Notes: generated by a model not told the origin, from the sequence alone. Shown: positions 1-7,696, numbered from the stretch's first letter. The stretch: 20,696 bases of DNA from Muribaculaceae bacterium (GCA_029057255.1 JAICZO010000016.1:1-20696), one strand, 5' to 3'. Numbers and translations: made by a program.

Positions 1-33
1 TCGTCGGCAGCGTCAGATGTGTATTAGAGAGAG
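1..33 (+). other. Residual Nextera (Tn5) sequencing adapter at contig end
   Basis: Bases 1-33 match the Illumina Nextera read-1 transposase adapter (14-nt overhang plus 19-bp Tn5 mosaic end) at 31 of 33 positions, with mismatches at 25 (T for A) and 31 (G for C). In this orientation it is the reverse complement of what a read shows when it runs through a short insert into the adapter, and errors there are typical of low-quality read tails. It should be treated as non-genomic. Bases 34-65, between it and the pyrH stop, show nothing recognisable. Confidence 0.96.
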
Positions 34-65
34 GTCATATATTATGCTGTGTTTTTTGATTTTTA

Positions 66-776
66 TCAGTATACGAGTGTGCCGATGGGCTCTCCTGCGA
101 TGACTTTGGCGAGGTTGCCGGGGGTGTCCATGTCGAAGACTACGATCTTCATGCCGTTCTCTCGGCAGAGTGTTGTTGCGGTAAGGTCCATGATCTTGAG
201 GCCGCGGTTGTATATTTCGTCGTAGGTTATTTTGTCGAACTTGACTGCCTCGGGGTCTTTTTCGGGGTCGGCTGTGTATATGCCGTCGACGCGTGTGCCT
301 TTGAGCATGACGTCGGCCTTGACTTCGACTGCGCGGAGTGCCGATGCGGTGTCGGTTGTGAAGAATGGGTTGCCTGTGCCGCCTGCGATGATTGCTATCT
401 TGCCGTCGGCGATGGTCTCGAGTGCGCGTGCGGGGCTGTAAGGCTCTCCGATGGGGAACATGCCTATCGACGTGAGCACGCGTGCGGTGCATCCTGCGCT
501 CTCGAGTGCTGAGCTGAGTGCGAGGGAGTTGATGACTGTGGCGAGCATTCCCATCTGGTCGCCTTTGACTCTGTCGAAGCCTTTTGCGGCGCCTGAGAGT
601 CCGCGGAAGATGTTACCGCCTCCGATGACGATTGCCACTTCGACGCCTGCAGCGGCGAGTTCGCTTATCTGCTGCGCATATGATGCGAGGCGCTCCGGAT
701 CGATGCCGTAGCCCTGCTGTCCCATCAGCGATTCACCGCTGAGCTTGAGTAGTATTCTGTGGTACTTGGGTTGCAT
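66..776 (-). CDS. pyrH: UMP kinase PyrH
   Basis: This cytoplasmic amino-acid-kinase-family enzyme phosphorylates UMP to UDP with ATP, the committed step towards UTP and CTP. The 236-residue product has the usual family length. The N-terminal KLSGES motif (about 11-16) is the phosphate-binding loop, VIGGGNIFRG (about 51-60) is the glycine-rich UMP/phosphate site, and TGNPFFTTDTAS (about 134-145) is the uridylate-binding signature. The ATG at 776 gives the expected N-terminus (MQPKYHRILLKLSGES). It lies 21 nt after the MATE gene stop, with its own -7 element at 793-800. In many bacteria frr follows pyrH, but here the contig ends just beyond the TGA at 66-68, so that cannot be checked. The gene appears complete. 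Confidence 0.97.
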   Translation of the reverse strand: MQPKYHRILLKLSGESLMGQQGYGIDPERLASYAQQISELAAAGVEVAIVIGGGNIFRGLSGAAKGFDRVKGDQMGMLATVINSLALSSALESAGCTARVLTSIGMFPIGEPYSPARALETIADGKIAIIAGGTGNPFFTTDTASALRAVEVKADVMLKGTRVDGIYTADPEKDPEAVKFDKITYDEIYNRGLKIMDLTATTLCRENGMKIVVFDMDTPGNLAKVIAGEPIGTLVY

Positions 777-792
777 TGTTGTTGCTTTTTGG

Positions 793-800
793 CAAAGTTA
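793..800 (-). promoter_or_regulatory. Putative -7 promoter element for pyrH
   Basis: Read on the minus strand this is TAACTTTG, an exact match to the Bacteroidota TAnnTTTG -7 element, ending 16 nt before the pyrH ATG. It overlaps the TAA stop of the MATE gene (798-800). No TTG is visible at the -33 position, so this rests on one element. It would give pyrH independent transcription with a very short leader. Confidence 0.45.
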
Positions 801-2147
801 ATATTTTTCTGTGGATTTTCGGCGTGTTGCCCTGAGAAAAAATATGAGGAAGAGCACTGCGGCGAGCATCAGGCACACCGAGAAGCTCAGCACGATGCCG
901 TAGAGGCCGAGGCCGCAGGGAAATGCGAGCAGGTATGTGACGGGCAGGCCGACTATGATGTAGCTCACGAAGGCGATATAGAGCATCGGCATGACGTGGG
1001 ATGTGCCGCGCAGGGCGTTGGCGAATGTTATCTGTGTGGCGTCGCCGGCCTGGTAGAGTGCCATCGGCACGAGCAGGGTGACGGCGAGTGCTATGACGGC
1101 GCTGTCGTCGGAGAAGATGCCCATGATGGTGTGGCCGCAGAAGATGAAGAGGCATATCACGGCGGTCATGGTGGCGAGGATGATATGGTATCCGGCCCAA
1201 GCCGAGCGCCTCATGCCGGTGTAGTCGCCGGCTCCGGCGGCGTGGCTGACGGGAATGGCGAGGGCGGCTCCGATGCTGTAGTAGAGGCAGAAGCCGAACA
1301 TGCCGCTGATGACGACTATCTGGAATGCGGCGAGCTCGTTAGCTCCGAGCCAGCCTGCCATTACGGCTGCTCCGGAGAATGATGCTGTCTCGAAGGTCAT
1401 CTGCATCGACACGGGGAATCCGGTGCGGACTATCTCGCCGGGCAGTCCGGCCACGCGTCTGCCGTGGGTGTATCCGTGCCTGTATGGTGCGCCGAGCCGG
1501 CAGCGGAAGAAGACGTAGAGCATTGCGGCGGCGCAGAGTATGCGGGCTGTGAATGTGCTTATGCCCGCGCCTATGAGTCCGAGCTCGGGCATGCCGAAGT
1601 TGCCGTATATGAGTATGTAGTTGCCGATGATGTTGATGCCGTTAGCCGCCAAGACTATCCATGTGGGCAGGCCTGTGTTGCCGATTGCGAAGCTCCACTG
1701 TGCCAGGACGTTGAAGACACACACGGGCAGCATGCCGGCGAGCACTATCAGATAGTAGGGGCGTATGAGCGGGAGGAGGTGCTCGGGCTGGCCGAGGCGG
1801 TGGATGTTGAAGTACATGGCTGTCATCAGTGCTGTCACAATCAGTGTGAAAGCGATGTTGACGCGCAGGCCTACGCGCACCATGCGGCCGATGCGGTCGT
1901 TGTCGCCTCGGGCGAAGACGGCGCCTATGAGGGGTGTCAGGCCGTAGGTGAAGCCTACGCAGGCGAAGATGGCTATGTTGAAAAAGTTGTTGACAAACGA
2001 TGCCGAGGCGAGGGCGTCGGTCGAGTAGTGGCCTACCATTATGTTGTCGGCAAAGCTGACGGCGATGTTTCCGAACTGCCCCAGGAGAAGCGGCAGCGCC
2101 AGCAATGCTATTGACTTGTAATAAGGAAAGTATTTCTTTATGGTCAT
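798..2147 (-). CDS. MATE family efflux transporter
   Basis: The 449-residue polytopic protein belongs to the multidrug and toxic-compound extrusion (MATE/NorM/DinF) family, inner-membrane antiporters that expel organic cations or drugs using Na+ or H+ gradients. The length fits, and about twelve hydrophobic segments run throughout. The N-terminus (LLALPLLLGQFGNIAVSFADNIMVGHYSTDALAS, about 16-49, here described rather than quoted as one motif) has the typical first-helix pattern followed by the conserved D-x-x-M-V-G loop near residues 34-39. The second half repeats it (PVSMQMTFETASFSGAAVMAG near 240-260). The start is the ATG at 2147, about 20 nt after the T-tract of the terminator that follows BI-1. 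I see no clear promoter, so readthrough is possible. The substrate cannot be told from sequence. Confidence 0.93.
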   Translation of the reverse strand: MTIKKYFPYYKSIALLALPLLLGQFGNIAVSFADNIMVGHYSTDALASASFVNNFFNIAIFACVGFTYGLTPLIGAVFARGDNDRIGRMVRVGLRVNIAFTLIVTALMTAMYFNIHRLGQPEHLLPLIRPYYLIVLAGMLPVCVFNVLAQWSFAIGNTGLPTWIVLAANGINIIGNYILIYGNFGMPELGLIGAGISTFTARILCAAAMLYVFFRCRLGAPYRHGYTHGRRVAGLPGEIVRTGFPVSMQMTFETASFSGAAVMAGWLGANELAAFQIVVISGMFGFCLYYSIGAALAIPVSHAAGAGDYTGMRRSAWAGYHIILATMTAVICLFIFCGHTIMGIFSDDSAVIALAVTLLVPMALYQAGDATQITFANALRGTSHVMPMLYIAFVSYIIVGLPVTYLLAFPCGLGLYGIVLSFSVCLMLAAVLFLIFFLRATRRKSTEKY

Positions 2148-2166
2148 AATGTCGTCTGTCAGATTT

Positions 2167-2215
2167 AAAAAAAACAGCGGGGGACGTTCTTCCCCGATTG
2201 GAAGCGCGTCCCCCG
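2167..2215 (-). terminator. Rho-independent terminator after the BI-1 gene
   Basis: A perfect 9-bp stem (2178-2186 with 2207-2215, CGGGGGACG/CGTCCCCCG) encloses a nested 5-bp stem (2189-2193 with 2200-2204). On the minus strand it is followed by CTG and eight Ts (2167-2174). It begins 22 nt after the BI-1 stop and ends about 20 nt before the MATE start, which separates the two transcription units. Confidence 0.88.
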
Positions 2216-2237
2216 ATGATATGGTTTTACCGGTTCA

Positions 2238-2948
2238 TCAGTCGCGGTTTCCGAAGATTCGCAGAAGATAGAGGAAGAGGTTGATGAAGTCGAGATAGAG
2301 CGAGAGTGCGCCGAGTGTCGCAAGCTTGCCTATTGCTTCACCGGGTGTGTTCATGGCCATTGTCTTGATCTGCTGTGTGTCCCATGCGGTAAGGCCGATG
2401 AAGATGAGCACGCCGGCGATGGATACTATCCAGTCGAGTGTCGAGCTGTGCAGGAAGAGGTTGACTACCGATGCGATTATCAGGCCGATAAGTGCCATAA
2501 AGAGGTAAGAGCCAATCTTTGAGAGGTCGTTGGAGGTGAAGTAGCCGTATACACTCATGGCGCCGAACGTACCGGCGGTGATGAAGAATGTCTTGGTGAT
2601 TGCGGCGGGGCTGTATGCGAGGAATACCGTACACAGCATCAGGCCGTTAACCACAGCGAAGAGGTAGAACAGGAGGCTTGCGGTCAGGCTCGAGAGCTTG
2701 TTGATAGCGCCGGAGATGGCGAATACGAGGCCGAGTTCGGCTGCGATAAGCACCCACATCATCCATGTGTGGTTGATGAGGAAGCTGATATAGCCATAGC
2801 TTGTCGAAGCCCAGAGCGCCGTGAAGGCTGTCACGACGAGAGCGAGCGTCATCTTGAGATAGACGCGTTTCATGGCGTTGCTCACCGTTGAGGCCAGAGC
2901 CTCGGGGCGTTGCGTCATGTAGCTGTCAAATTTGTTGTTGTCGTACAT
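2238..2948 (-). CDS. Bax inhibitor-1 / YccA family (TMBIM) membrane protein
   Basis: The 236-residue protein has seven predicted membrane helices (about 33-50, 55-79, 89-112, 117-136, 146-165, 171-188, 212-231), matching the BI-1/UPF0005 family. Studied members such as Bacillus YetJ form a pH-gated calcium leak, and E. coli YccA modulates FtsH; the bacterial role is still loosely defined. The C-terminal half carries the family signature LTAWDTQQIK with D190, and LYLDFINLFLYLLR with D220. These are candidates for the aspartate pair that acts as the pH switch in YetJ. The N-terminal cytosolic tail of about 30 residues is typical of Bacteroidota members. The start is the ATG at 2948, 33 nt after the argS stop, so the gene is probably co-transcribed with manC-argS and terminated at 2167-2215. 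Confidence 0.93.
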   Translation of the reverse strand: MYDNNKFDSYMTQRPEALASTVSNAMKRVYLKMTLALVVTAFTALWASTSYGYISFLINHTWMMWVLIAAELGLVFAISGAINKLSSLTASLLFYLFAVVNGLMLCTVFLAYSPAAITKTFFITAGTFGAMSVYGYFTSNDLSKIGSYLFMALIGLIIASVVNLFLHSSTLDWIVSIAGVLIFIGLTAWDTQQIKTMAMNTPGEAIGKLATLGALSLYLDFINLFLYLLRIFGNRD

Positions 2949-2981
2949 GTTATGTTTTTTTAGAAGTGTAAATCGGAGTTG

Positions 2982-4769
2982 TTACATGCGCTCGGGCACG
3001 CGGATGCCGAGCAGGCCCATCGCTGTCTTGACGGTGCGCGCGGTGGCGTCGCTGAGGGCGAGGCGGAGCGAGCACAGGCATGTGTTTTCCTCGCGGAGAA
3101 TCGAGCAGTCGTGGTAGAACTGGTTGTATTCCTTGACGAGGTCGTATGCGTAGTTGGCGATGATGGCCGGGGAGTATGAGCGTCCTGCTTCAGCCACAAC
3201 CGAGGGGAAGTCGCTCAGGCGCTGTATGAGGGCGATCTCCTTTTCGTTGGGGACGACGTCGGAGTAGCCTGTCATTGAGTAGCCTGCTTCCTCGGCACGA
3301 CGGAGCACGGAGCGGATTCGTGCGTAGGTGTACTGGATGAAGGGGCCTGTGTTGCCGTTGAAGTCGATGCTTTCCTTGGGGTTGAAAGTCATGTTCTTGC
3401 GGGGGTCTACCTTGAGGAGGAAGTACTTGAGTGCTCCGAGACCTACGATTTCGGCGATGTCGGCGATTTCTTCTTCCGACAGTCCGTCGAGCTTGCCGAG
3501 CTGCTGCGATACTTCGCGGGCGCCCGACACCATCTCTTCCATGAGGTCGTCGGCGTCGACGACGGTGCCCTCGCGACTCTTCATCTTGCCTTCGGGGAGT
3601 TCTACCATGCCGTAGCTGAAGTGCACGAGGTCCTTGCCCCACTTGAAGCCGAGGCGGTCAAGGAGTATCGAGAGCACCTGGAAGTGGTAGTTCTGCTCGT
3701 TGCCGACGACATATATCATGCGGTCGATGGGATAGTCGTCGAAGCGCTGCTTTGCGGTGCCGATGTCCTGTGTCATGTAGACCGATGTGCCGTCGCTGCG
3801 GAGGAGCAGCTTCTGGTCGAGGCCGTTGTCGGTGAGGTCAGCCCACACCGAGCCGTCTTCCTTGCGGAAGAGGAGGCCTTTTTCGAGGCCTTCGAGCACC
3901 TTGGCCTTGCCGTCGAGGTATGTTGTCGACTCGTAGTAGATTTTGTCGAAGCCTACGCCCATGCGACGGTAGCTGTCGTCGAAGCCGGCGTATACCCAGT
4001 TGTTCATCATCTCCCAGAGGGCGCGCACTTCGGGGTCGCCTTCTTCCCAGCGACGGAGCATCTCGCGTGCCTCGGTCATGAGGGGCGATGCCGCCTTTGC
4101 CTCGTCTTCGGTCATACCCTTGGCCATCAGCTCCTTGACTTCTTCCTTGAAGTGCTTGTCGAACGACACGTAGCAGTCGCCCACGAGGTGGTCGCCTTTC
4201 TTTCCGGCAGTCTCGGGGGTAGCGCCGTCGAAGTATTTCTTCCAGGCGAGCATCGACTTGCAGATGTGGATGCCACGGTCGTTGACGATGTTTGTCTTGA
4301 CGACCTTGTTGCCGCAGGCGCTGAGGATGTTCGAGAGGCTGCTGCCGAGGAGGATGTTGCGCAGGTGTCCGAGGTGGAGGGGCTTGTTGGTGTTTGGCGA
4401 CGAGTATTCGACCATGACAAGGGGGCTCTCGTCGGTCACGGGTGCTATGCCGTAGTTCTTGTCGGCCTCGATAGCCTCGAGGACGCCGTTCCAGAAGGTG
4501 GGGGTAATGACGATATTGAGGAAGCCCTTGACGGTGTTGAAAGCCGACACGGCAGGCTCGTTGTCGACGAGCCACTGTCCGATCTCAGCGCCTACGGCCT
4601 CGGGAGCCTTGCGGGCAGCCTTTACCCAGGGGAATACCATGACGGTGAGGTTGCCTTCAAACTCTTTTCTTGTAGCCTGAGGCACAATCGATGAGGGTTC
4701 GGCGTCGATGCCGTAAAGTTCTTTCACCGCCTTAGCGACGGCATTCGATATGATGTTGTCGATAGACAT
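2982..4769 (-). CDS. argS: Arginyl-tRNA synthetase
   Basis: This class I aminoacyl-tRNA synthetase charges tRNA-Arg. With the ATG at 4769 the product is 595 residues. An N-terminal Add1-type tRNA-binding domain (about 1-90) precedes the catalytic Rossmann fold. HLGH at 132-135, preceded by SSPNTNKP, is the HIGH motif. GKMKSREG (about 394-401) is the KMSKS equivalent in the form common in ArgRS. The DALR anticodon-binding domain forms the C-terminus (about 475-595). An in-frame TTG at 4790 would add seven residues, but it lies inside manC and the family alignment starts at MSIDNIISNAV, so the ATG is preferred. The start is 1 nt past the manC stop, which indicates translational coupling. Confidence 0.97.
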   Translation of the reverse strand: MSIDNIISNAVAKAVKELYGIDAEPSSIVPQATRKEFEGNLTVMVFPWVKAARKAPEAVGAEIGQWLVDNEPAVSAFNTVKGFLNIVITPTFWNGVLEAIEADKNYGIAPVTDESPLVMVEYSSPNTNKPLHLGHLRNILLGSSLSNILSACGNKVVKTNIVNDRGIHICKSMLAWKKYFDGATPETAGKKGDHLVGDCYVSFDKHFKEEVKELMAKGMTEDEAKAASPLMTEAREMLRRWEEGDPEVRALWEMMNNWVYAGFDDSYRRMGVGFDKIYYESTTYLDGKAKVLEGLEKGLLFRKEDGSVWADLTDNGLDQKLLLRSDGTSVYMTQDIGTAKQRFDDYPIDRMIYVVGNEQNYHFQVLSILLDRLGFKWGKDLVHFSYGMVELPEGKMKSREGTVVDADDLMEEMVSGAREVSQQLGKLDGLSEEEIADIAEIVGLGALKYFLLKVDPRKNMTFNPKESIDFNGNTGPFIQYTYARIRSVLRRAEEAGYSMTGYSDVVPNEKEIALIQRLSDFPSVVAEAGRSYSPAIIANYAYDLVKEYNQFYHDCSILREENTCLCSLRLALSDATARTVKTAMGLLGIRVPERM

Positions 4770-4770
4770 T

Positions 4771-5862
4771 TTATTCGTATTTATCGCCAAACTTGAGCTT
4801 GGCGTCGGTTACCATTTGCTTGATTTTCTGTTCGCGCGCCTTGGGGCATATGAGCAGCACTCCGTCTGCATCGGATACGATATAGTCCTCGAGACCGTCG
4901 ACCACGACAAGTTTCTCGCCGCGGATGGCGAAAATAGTGCCTGAGCAGTTATATGACAGCACGTTGCAGTTCTGTGTCACGTTGCGGTCGAGGTTCTTGG
5001 GCGAGAGGTCGTAGAGGGCGCTCCATGTGCCGAGATCATTCCAGCCGAATGTGACGGTCTCGACATATACGTTGCCTGCGCGCTCCATGACCGAGTAGTC
5101 GATCGAAATGCTCAGACAGCCGGGGAAGGCCTCTGCGATGAAGCCGCGCTCGGCCTCTTCGTCGGTGTATGTACCGTCGGGTGCCGAGTCGAAGACCATA
5201 GCAATGTCGGATGCGTGGCGGCGCAGCGCGTCCTGGATGACCGAAGCTTTCCAGAGGAATATGCCTGAGTTCCAGAAGAATTCACCGGTTGCGATGAAGA
5301 CTTTGGCCAGCTCGATGTCGGGCTTCTCGGTGAAAGTCTTGACTTTGCTGATGTTGCCGACGGTGTGCTCGCCTATCTGTATGTATCCGTAGCCTGTCTC
5401 GGGACTTACGGGAGTGATGCCGAGTGTCAGCAGGGCGTCGTTGCTCTCGATGAAGTCGAAACCCTCGAGGATGCTCCGCTCGAACTCAGCCTCGCGTGTT
5501 ATGACATGGTCGGCCGGAGTGACTATCATCGAAGCCTCGGGGTCGCGGGCGGCGATGTGCCATGCGGCCCAAGCTATACAGGGTGCTGTATTGCGTCGGG
5601 CGGGCTCGAGGAGGATGTTGTGCTCCGACACACCCGGCAGCTGCTCCCTCACCAGGTCGGCATATCGGTCATTCGTAATGATCAGAATGTTCTCAGCCGG
5701 GATAAGGTTGCAGATACGGTCGTAGCTCATCTGCAGGAGTGTTCGTCCCGTGCCAAGGAAATCGATGAACTGCTTGGGCAGTTTAGCTCGGCTGTAGGGC
5801 CAGAAACGGCTTCCGATGCCCCCGCACATAATCACGCAATAGCGGTGTGCCCTGTTATCCAT
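4771..5862 (-). CDS. manC: Mannose-1-phosphate guanylyltransferase
   Basis: The enzyme converts mannose-1-phosphate and GTP into GDP-mannose and pyrophosphate, supplying mannose and, after conversion, fucose for surface glycans. The 363-residue product is the nucleotidyltransferase domain plus a short left-handed beta-helix-like tail. It lacks the C-terminal phosphomannose isomerase domain of bifunctional (about 470-residue) ManC proteins. Visible motifs are the pyrophosphorylase signature GGIGSRFWPYSRAKLPKQF (14-32), TPADH (115-119), TEKP (178-181) and FFWNSGIF (195-202). The ATG at 5862 fits the family N-terminus. The TAA at 4771-4773 is 1 nt from the argS ATG. The functional link with argS is not obvious; the pair is probably just co-transcribed. 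Confidence 0.95.
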   Translation of the reverse strand: MDNRAHRYCVIMCGGIGSRFWPYSRAKLPKQFIDFLGTGRTLLQMSYDRICNLIPAENILIITNDRYADLVREQLPGVSEHNILLEPARRNTAPCIAWAAWHIAARDPEASMIVTPADHVITREAEFERSILEGFDFIESNDALLTLGITPVSPETGYGYIQIGEHTVGNISKVKTFTEKPDIELAKVFIATGEFFWNSGIFLWKASVIQDALRRHASDIAMVFDSAPDGTYTDEEAERGFIAEAFPGCLSISIDYSVMERAGNVYVETVTFGWNDLGTWSALYDLSPKNLDRNVTQNCNVLSYNCSGTIFAIRGEKLVVVDGLEDYIVSDADGVLLICPKAREQKIKQMVTDAKLKFGDKYE

Positions 5863-5895
5863 ATATCGTTGTAGATTTTTGGTTGTTTTAGTGTG

Positions 5896-5927
5896 CTAAA
5901 TTAACAAAAATCCGGCATATTGCCAAA
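5896..5927 (-). promoter_or_regulatory. Putative promoter for manC-argS-BI-1
   Basis: On the minus strand the -33 box TTTG (5927-5924) is followed after 20 nt by TAATTTAG (5903-5896), which has one mismatch to TAnnTTTG. The predicted transcript starts near 5889, leaving a leader of about 27 nt. The -33 box lies within the T-tract side of the upstream gapA terminator. Confidence 0.5.
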
Positions 5928-5959
5928 AAAAGCCCGCACCTTTCGGTGCAGGCTTTTTT
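5925..5959 (-). terminator. Rho-independent terminator of gapA (bidirectional form)
   Basis: The stem GCC/GGC plus GCACC/GGTGC (5932-5940 with 5945-5953, one internal C-A mismatch) closes a TTTC loop. It is flanked by an A-tract (5925-5931) and a T-tract (5954-5959), so it could work in both directions. The only gene reading into it is gapA on the minus strand, whose stop is 22 nt upstream. Confidence 0.9.
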
Positions 5960-5981
5960 GTATCTGGTTTCAGACGGTATA

Positions 5982-6992
5982 TTAGCCGTTGATTTTCACC
6001 ATAGTAGCGATGAGGTCGAGCACCTTGTTCGAGTAGCCGATTTCGTTGTCGTACCACGAAACGACCTTCACGAAAGTAGGAGTGAGCTGGATACCTGCCT
6101 TCTTGTCGAAGATAGAAGTGCGGGTGTCGCCGAGGAAGTCGCTCGATACAACGTCGTCTTCGGTGTAGCCGAGTACGCCCTTGAGTTCGCCTTCAGAAGC
6201 TTCCTTCATAGCGGCGCAGATTTCGTCGTAAGTAGCGGGCTTTGCGAGGTTGACGGTGAGGTCAACAACAGATACGTCGAGGGTGGGGACACGCATCGAC
6301 ATACCGGTGAGCTTGCCGTTGAGTTCGGGGATAACTTTGCCTACAGCCTTGGCAGCGCCGGTCGACGAGGGGATGATGTTGCCGGCAGCAGCACGACCAC
6401 CGCGCCAGTCCTTCATCGAGGGACCGTCGACAGTCTTCTGAGTAGCTGTTGTAGAGTGAACGGTTGTCATGAGGCCGTCGAGGATACCGAACTTGTCATG
6501 GAGAACCTTAGCGATGGGAGCGAGACAGTTGGTTGTGCAAGAAGCGTTCGAAACGAACTGAGTGCCCTTAACGTACTTGTCAGCGTTAACGCCGCATACG
6601 AACATGGGGGTGTCGTCCTTCGAGGGAGCCGACATAACCACATACTTAGCGCCGGCTTCGATGTGAGCCTGAGCTTTTTCCTTGGTCAGGAAGAGACCGG
6701 TGGATTCAACGACGTATTCAGCGCCTACTTCGCCCCATGCGATTTCTTTGGGGTCGCGGCATGCTGTAACGCGGATGTGCTTGCCGTTGACGATAAGTTC
6801 GCTCTTTTCGAGGTCGTAGTCTACAGTGCCTTCGAACTGGCCGTGCATTGTGTCATACTTGAGCATGTAAGCCATGTAGTCAACGGGGAGAAGGTCGTTG
6901 ATAGCAACTACTTCGATGTCTTCGCGTTTGGTGGAGGCACGGAAGACGAAGCGACCGATGCGACCAAAGCCATTGATACCAATTTTAGTCAT
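5982..6992 (-). CDS. gapA: Glyceraldehyde-3-phosphate dehydrogenase, type I
   Basis: This glycolytic enzyme oxidises glyceraldehyde-3-phosphate to 1,3-bisphosphoglycerate with NAD+. The 336-residue product is full length. GINGFGRIGR (5-14) is the dinucleotide fold, and D33 in AINDL favours NAD over NADP. The active site ASCTTNCLAP has catalytic C152, and H179 in TTVHS is the general base. The C-terminal SWYDNEIGYS motif (near residue 317) is present. The start is the ATG at 6992. By eye its codons look less GC-rich than those of aroK or glgB, which fits high expression. It is transcribed alone, from a promoter about 105 nt upstream to a terminator 22 nt downstream, divergent from mscL. Confidence 0.98.
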   Translation of the reverse strand: MTKIGINGFGRIGRFVFRASTKREDIEVVAINDLLPVDYMAYMLKYDTMHGQFEGTVDYDLEKSELIVNGKHIRVTACRDPKEIAWGEVGAEYVVESTGLFLTKEKAQAHIEAGAKYVVMSAPSKDDTPMFVCGVNADKYVKGTQFVSNASCTTNCLAPIAKVLHDKFGILDGLMTTVHSTTATQKTVDGPSMKDWRGGRAAAGNIIPSSTGAAKAVGKVIPELNGKLTGMSMRVPTLDVSVVDLTVNLAKPATYDEICAAMKEASEGELKGVLGYTEDDVVSSDFLGDTRTSIFDKKAGIQLTPTFVKVVSWYDNEIGYSNKVLDLIATMVKING

Positions 6993-7096
6993 AGTTCTTT
7001 TGGTTTTGAATATTGGAATTGTTATTACTTGTTAAATGTCAATATGTTACAGACTCGTCGGCAGATTTGTGCCGGCATCTTTGTCTTAAACCGACG

Positions 7097-7126
7097 CAAA
7101 ATTAATGAAAAATTTCGGTATTTCAA
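7097..7126 (-). promoter_or_regulatory. Promoter for gapA
   Basis: On the minus strand TTG (7126-7124) is followed after 19 nt by TAATTTTG (7104-7097), an exact TAnnTTTG. A start site near 7090 gives a leader of about 97 nt. The leader contains a 5-bp hairpin (7059-7063 with 7070-7074, CGGCA/TGCCG) and an outer CGTCGG/CCGACG inverted repeat (7056-7061 with 7091-7096). Any role of this leader structure is speculative. Confidence 0.7.
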
Positions 7127-7161
7127 TTTTTTCTTAAGTTTTTTATTATGAAAAATTTCCT

Positions 7162-7169
7162 TAATTTTG
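7162..7169 (+). promoter_or_regulatory. -7 promoter element for the mscL cluster
   Basis: TAATTTTG is an exact match to TAnnTTTG. A start near 7176 would give a leader of about 86 nt. No good TTG box is seen at about -33 (the stretch there is T-rich). It is back to back with the gapA promoter; the 269-bp intergenic region (6993-7261) contains both promoters and their leaders and no other gene. Confidence 0.55.
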
Positions 7170-7176
7170 TAGTCGT

Positions 7177-7188
7177 CTATCATGATAG
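7177..7188. promoter_or_regulatory. 12-bp perfect palindrome at the mscL transcription start
   Basis: CTATCATGATAG is its own reverse complement and sits just downstream of the predicted mscL start site. It could be an operator for a dimeric regulator, or chance. A small CCCG/CGGG hairpin follows at 7209-7219 in the same leader, with weak outer pairing (CCAA at about 7189, TTGG at about 7229). Confidence 0.25.
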
Positions 7189-7261
7189 CCAAGGGAGAAC
7201 AATTACCGCCCGCTCCGGGTTCCTTCTTTTGGTATCAAACAATCGTAAACAATTCTAAATT

Positions 7262-7696
7262 ATGAAGAAATTCCTCAACGAATTCAAAGAGTTTGCAATG
7301 AAAGGCAACGTTGTCGACATGGCTGTCGGTGTTATCATCGGCGCTGCTTTCGGCAAAATTGTCACTTCGTTAGTCAATGACGTAATCATGCCTGCCATAG
7401 GCATGCTCACGGGCGGAATCAATTTCTCCGACCACAAATGGGTCATCAAGCAGGCCGTGCAGCAGGGCGAGGAGATTGTCACTCCCGAAGTGGCCATCAC
7501 TTGGGGAGCCTTCGTGCAGACTGTCTTCGACTTCCTCATCGTGGCCTTCTGCATATTCGTGGCCATCAAGTTCATGAACAAGCTCAAGCGTCAGCCCGAG
7601 CCGGAGCCTGAAGCGCCCGCCGCTCCCGCAGGTCCCACTCAGGAAGAGCTGCTGACCGAAATCCGCGACCTCCTCAAGAAAGAAGCATCCAAGTGA
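7262..7696 (+). CDS. mscL: Large-conductance mechanosensitive channel MscL
   Basis: The pentameric inner-membrane channel opens under membrane tension and releases solutes during hypo-osmotic shock. The 144-residue protein begins with the amphipathic N-terminal helix (MKKFLNEFKEFAMKGNVVDMA), then the pore-lining TM1 (about 17-45, with the glycine/alanine face GVIIGAAFGKIV). A periplasmic loop (about 46-76) and TM2 (about 77-103, FVQTVFDFLIVAFCIFVAI) follow, then a Pro/Ala-rich linker and a cytoplasmic helix (about 126-144) that forms the C-terminal bundle. The start is the ATG at 7262. Its last four bases overlap the aroK start (GTGA, 7693-7696). Confidence 0.97.
   Translation: MKKFLNEFKEFAMKGNVVDMAVGVIIGAAFGKIVTSLVNDVIMPAIGMLTGGINFSDHKWVIKQAVQQGEEIVTPEVAITWGAFVQTVFDFLIVAFCIFVAIKFMNKLKRQPEPEPEAPAAPAGPTQEELLTEIRDLLKKEASK

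Noticed and set aside
1..33. Possible transposon end, because of the Tn5 mosaic-end-like sequence
   Set aside because: The preceding 14 bases are the synthetic Nextera overhang and the match is at the contig edge, so it is library adapter and not a natural element.
3621..4694. 357-codon plus-strand frame opposite argS
   Set aside because: argS is certain from its HIGH and KMSKS motifs. The opposite frame has only mirror composition.
7056..7096. Possible riboswitch in the gapA leader
   Set aside because: Only short inverted repeats are present and no known riboswitch core is recognisable, so it is noted as leader structure only.
5946..7151. 401-codon plus-strand frame across gapA
   Set aside because: It runs through the terminator, all of gapA and the gapA promoter, so it is open by codon bias and not a gene.
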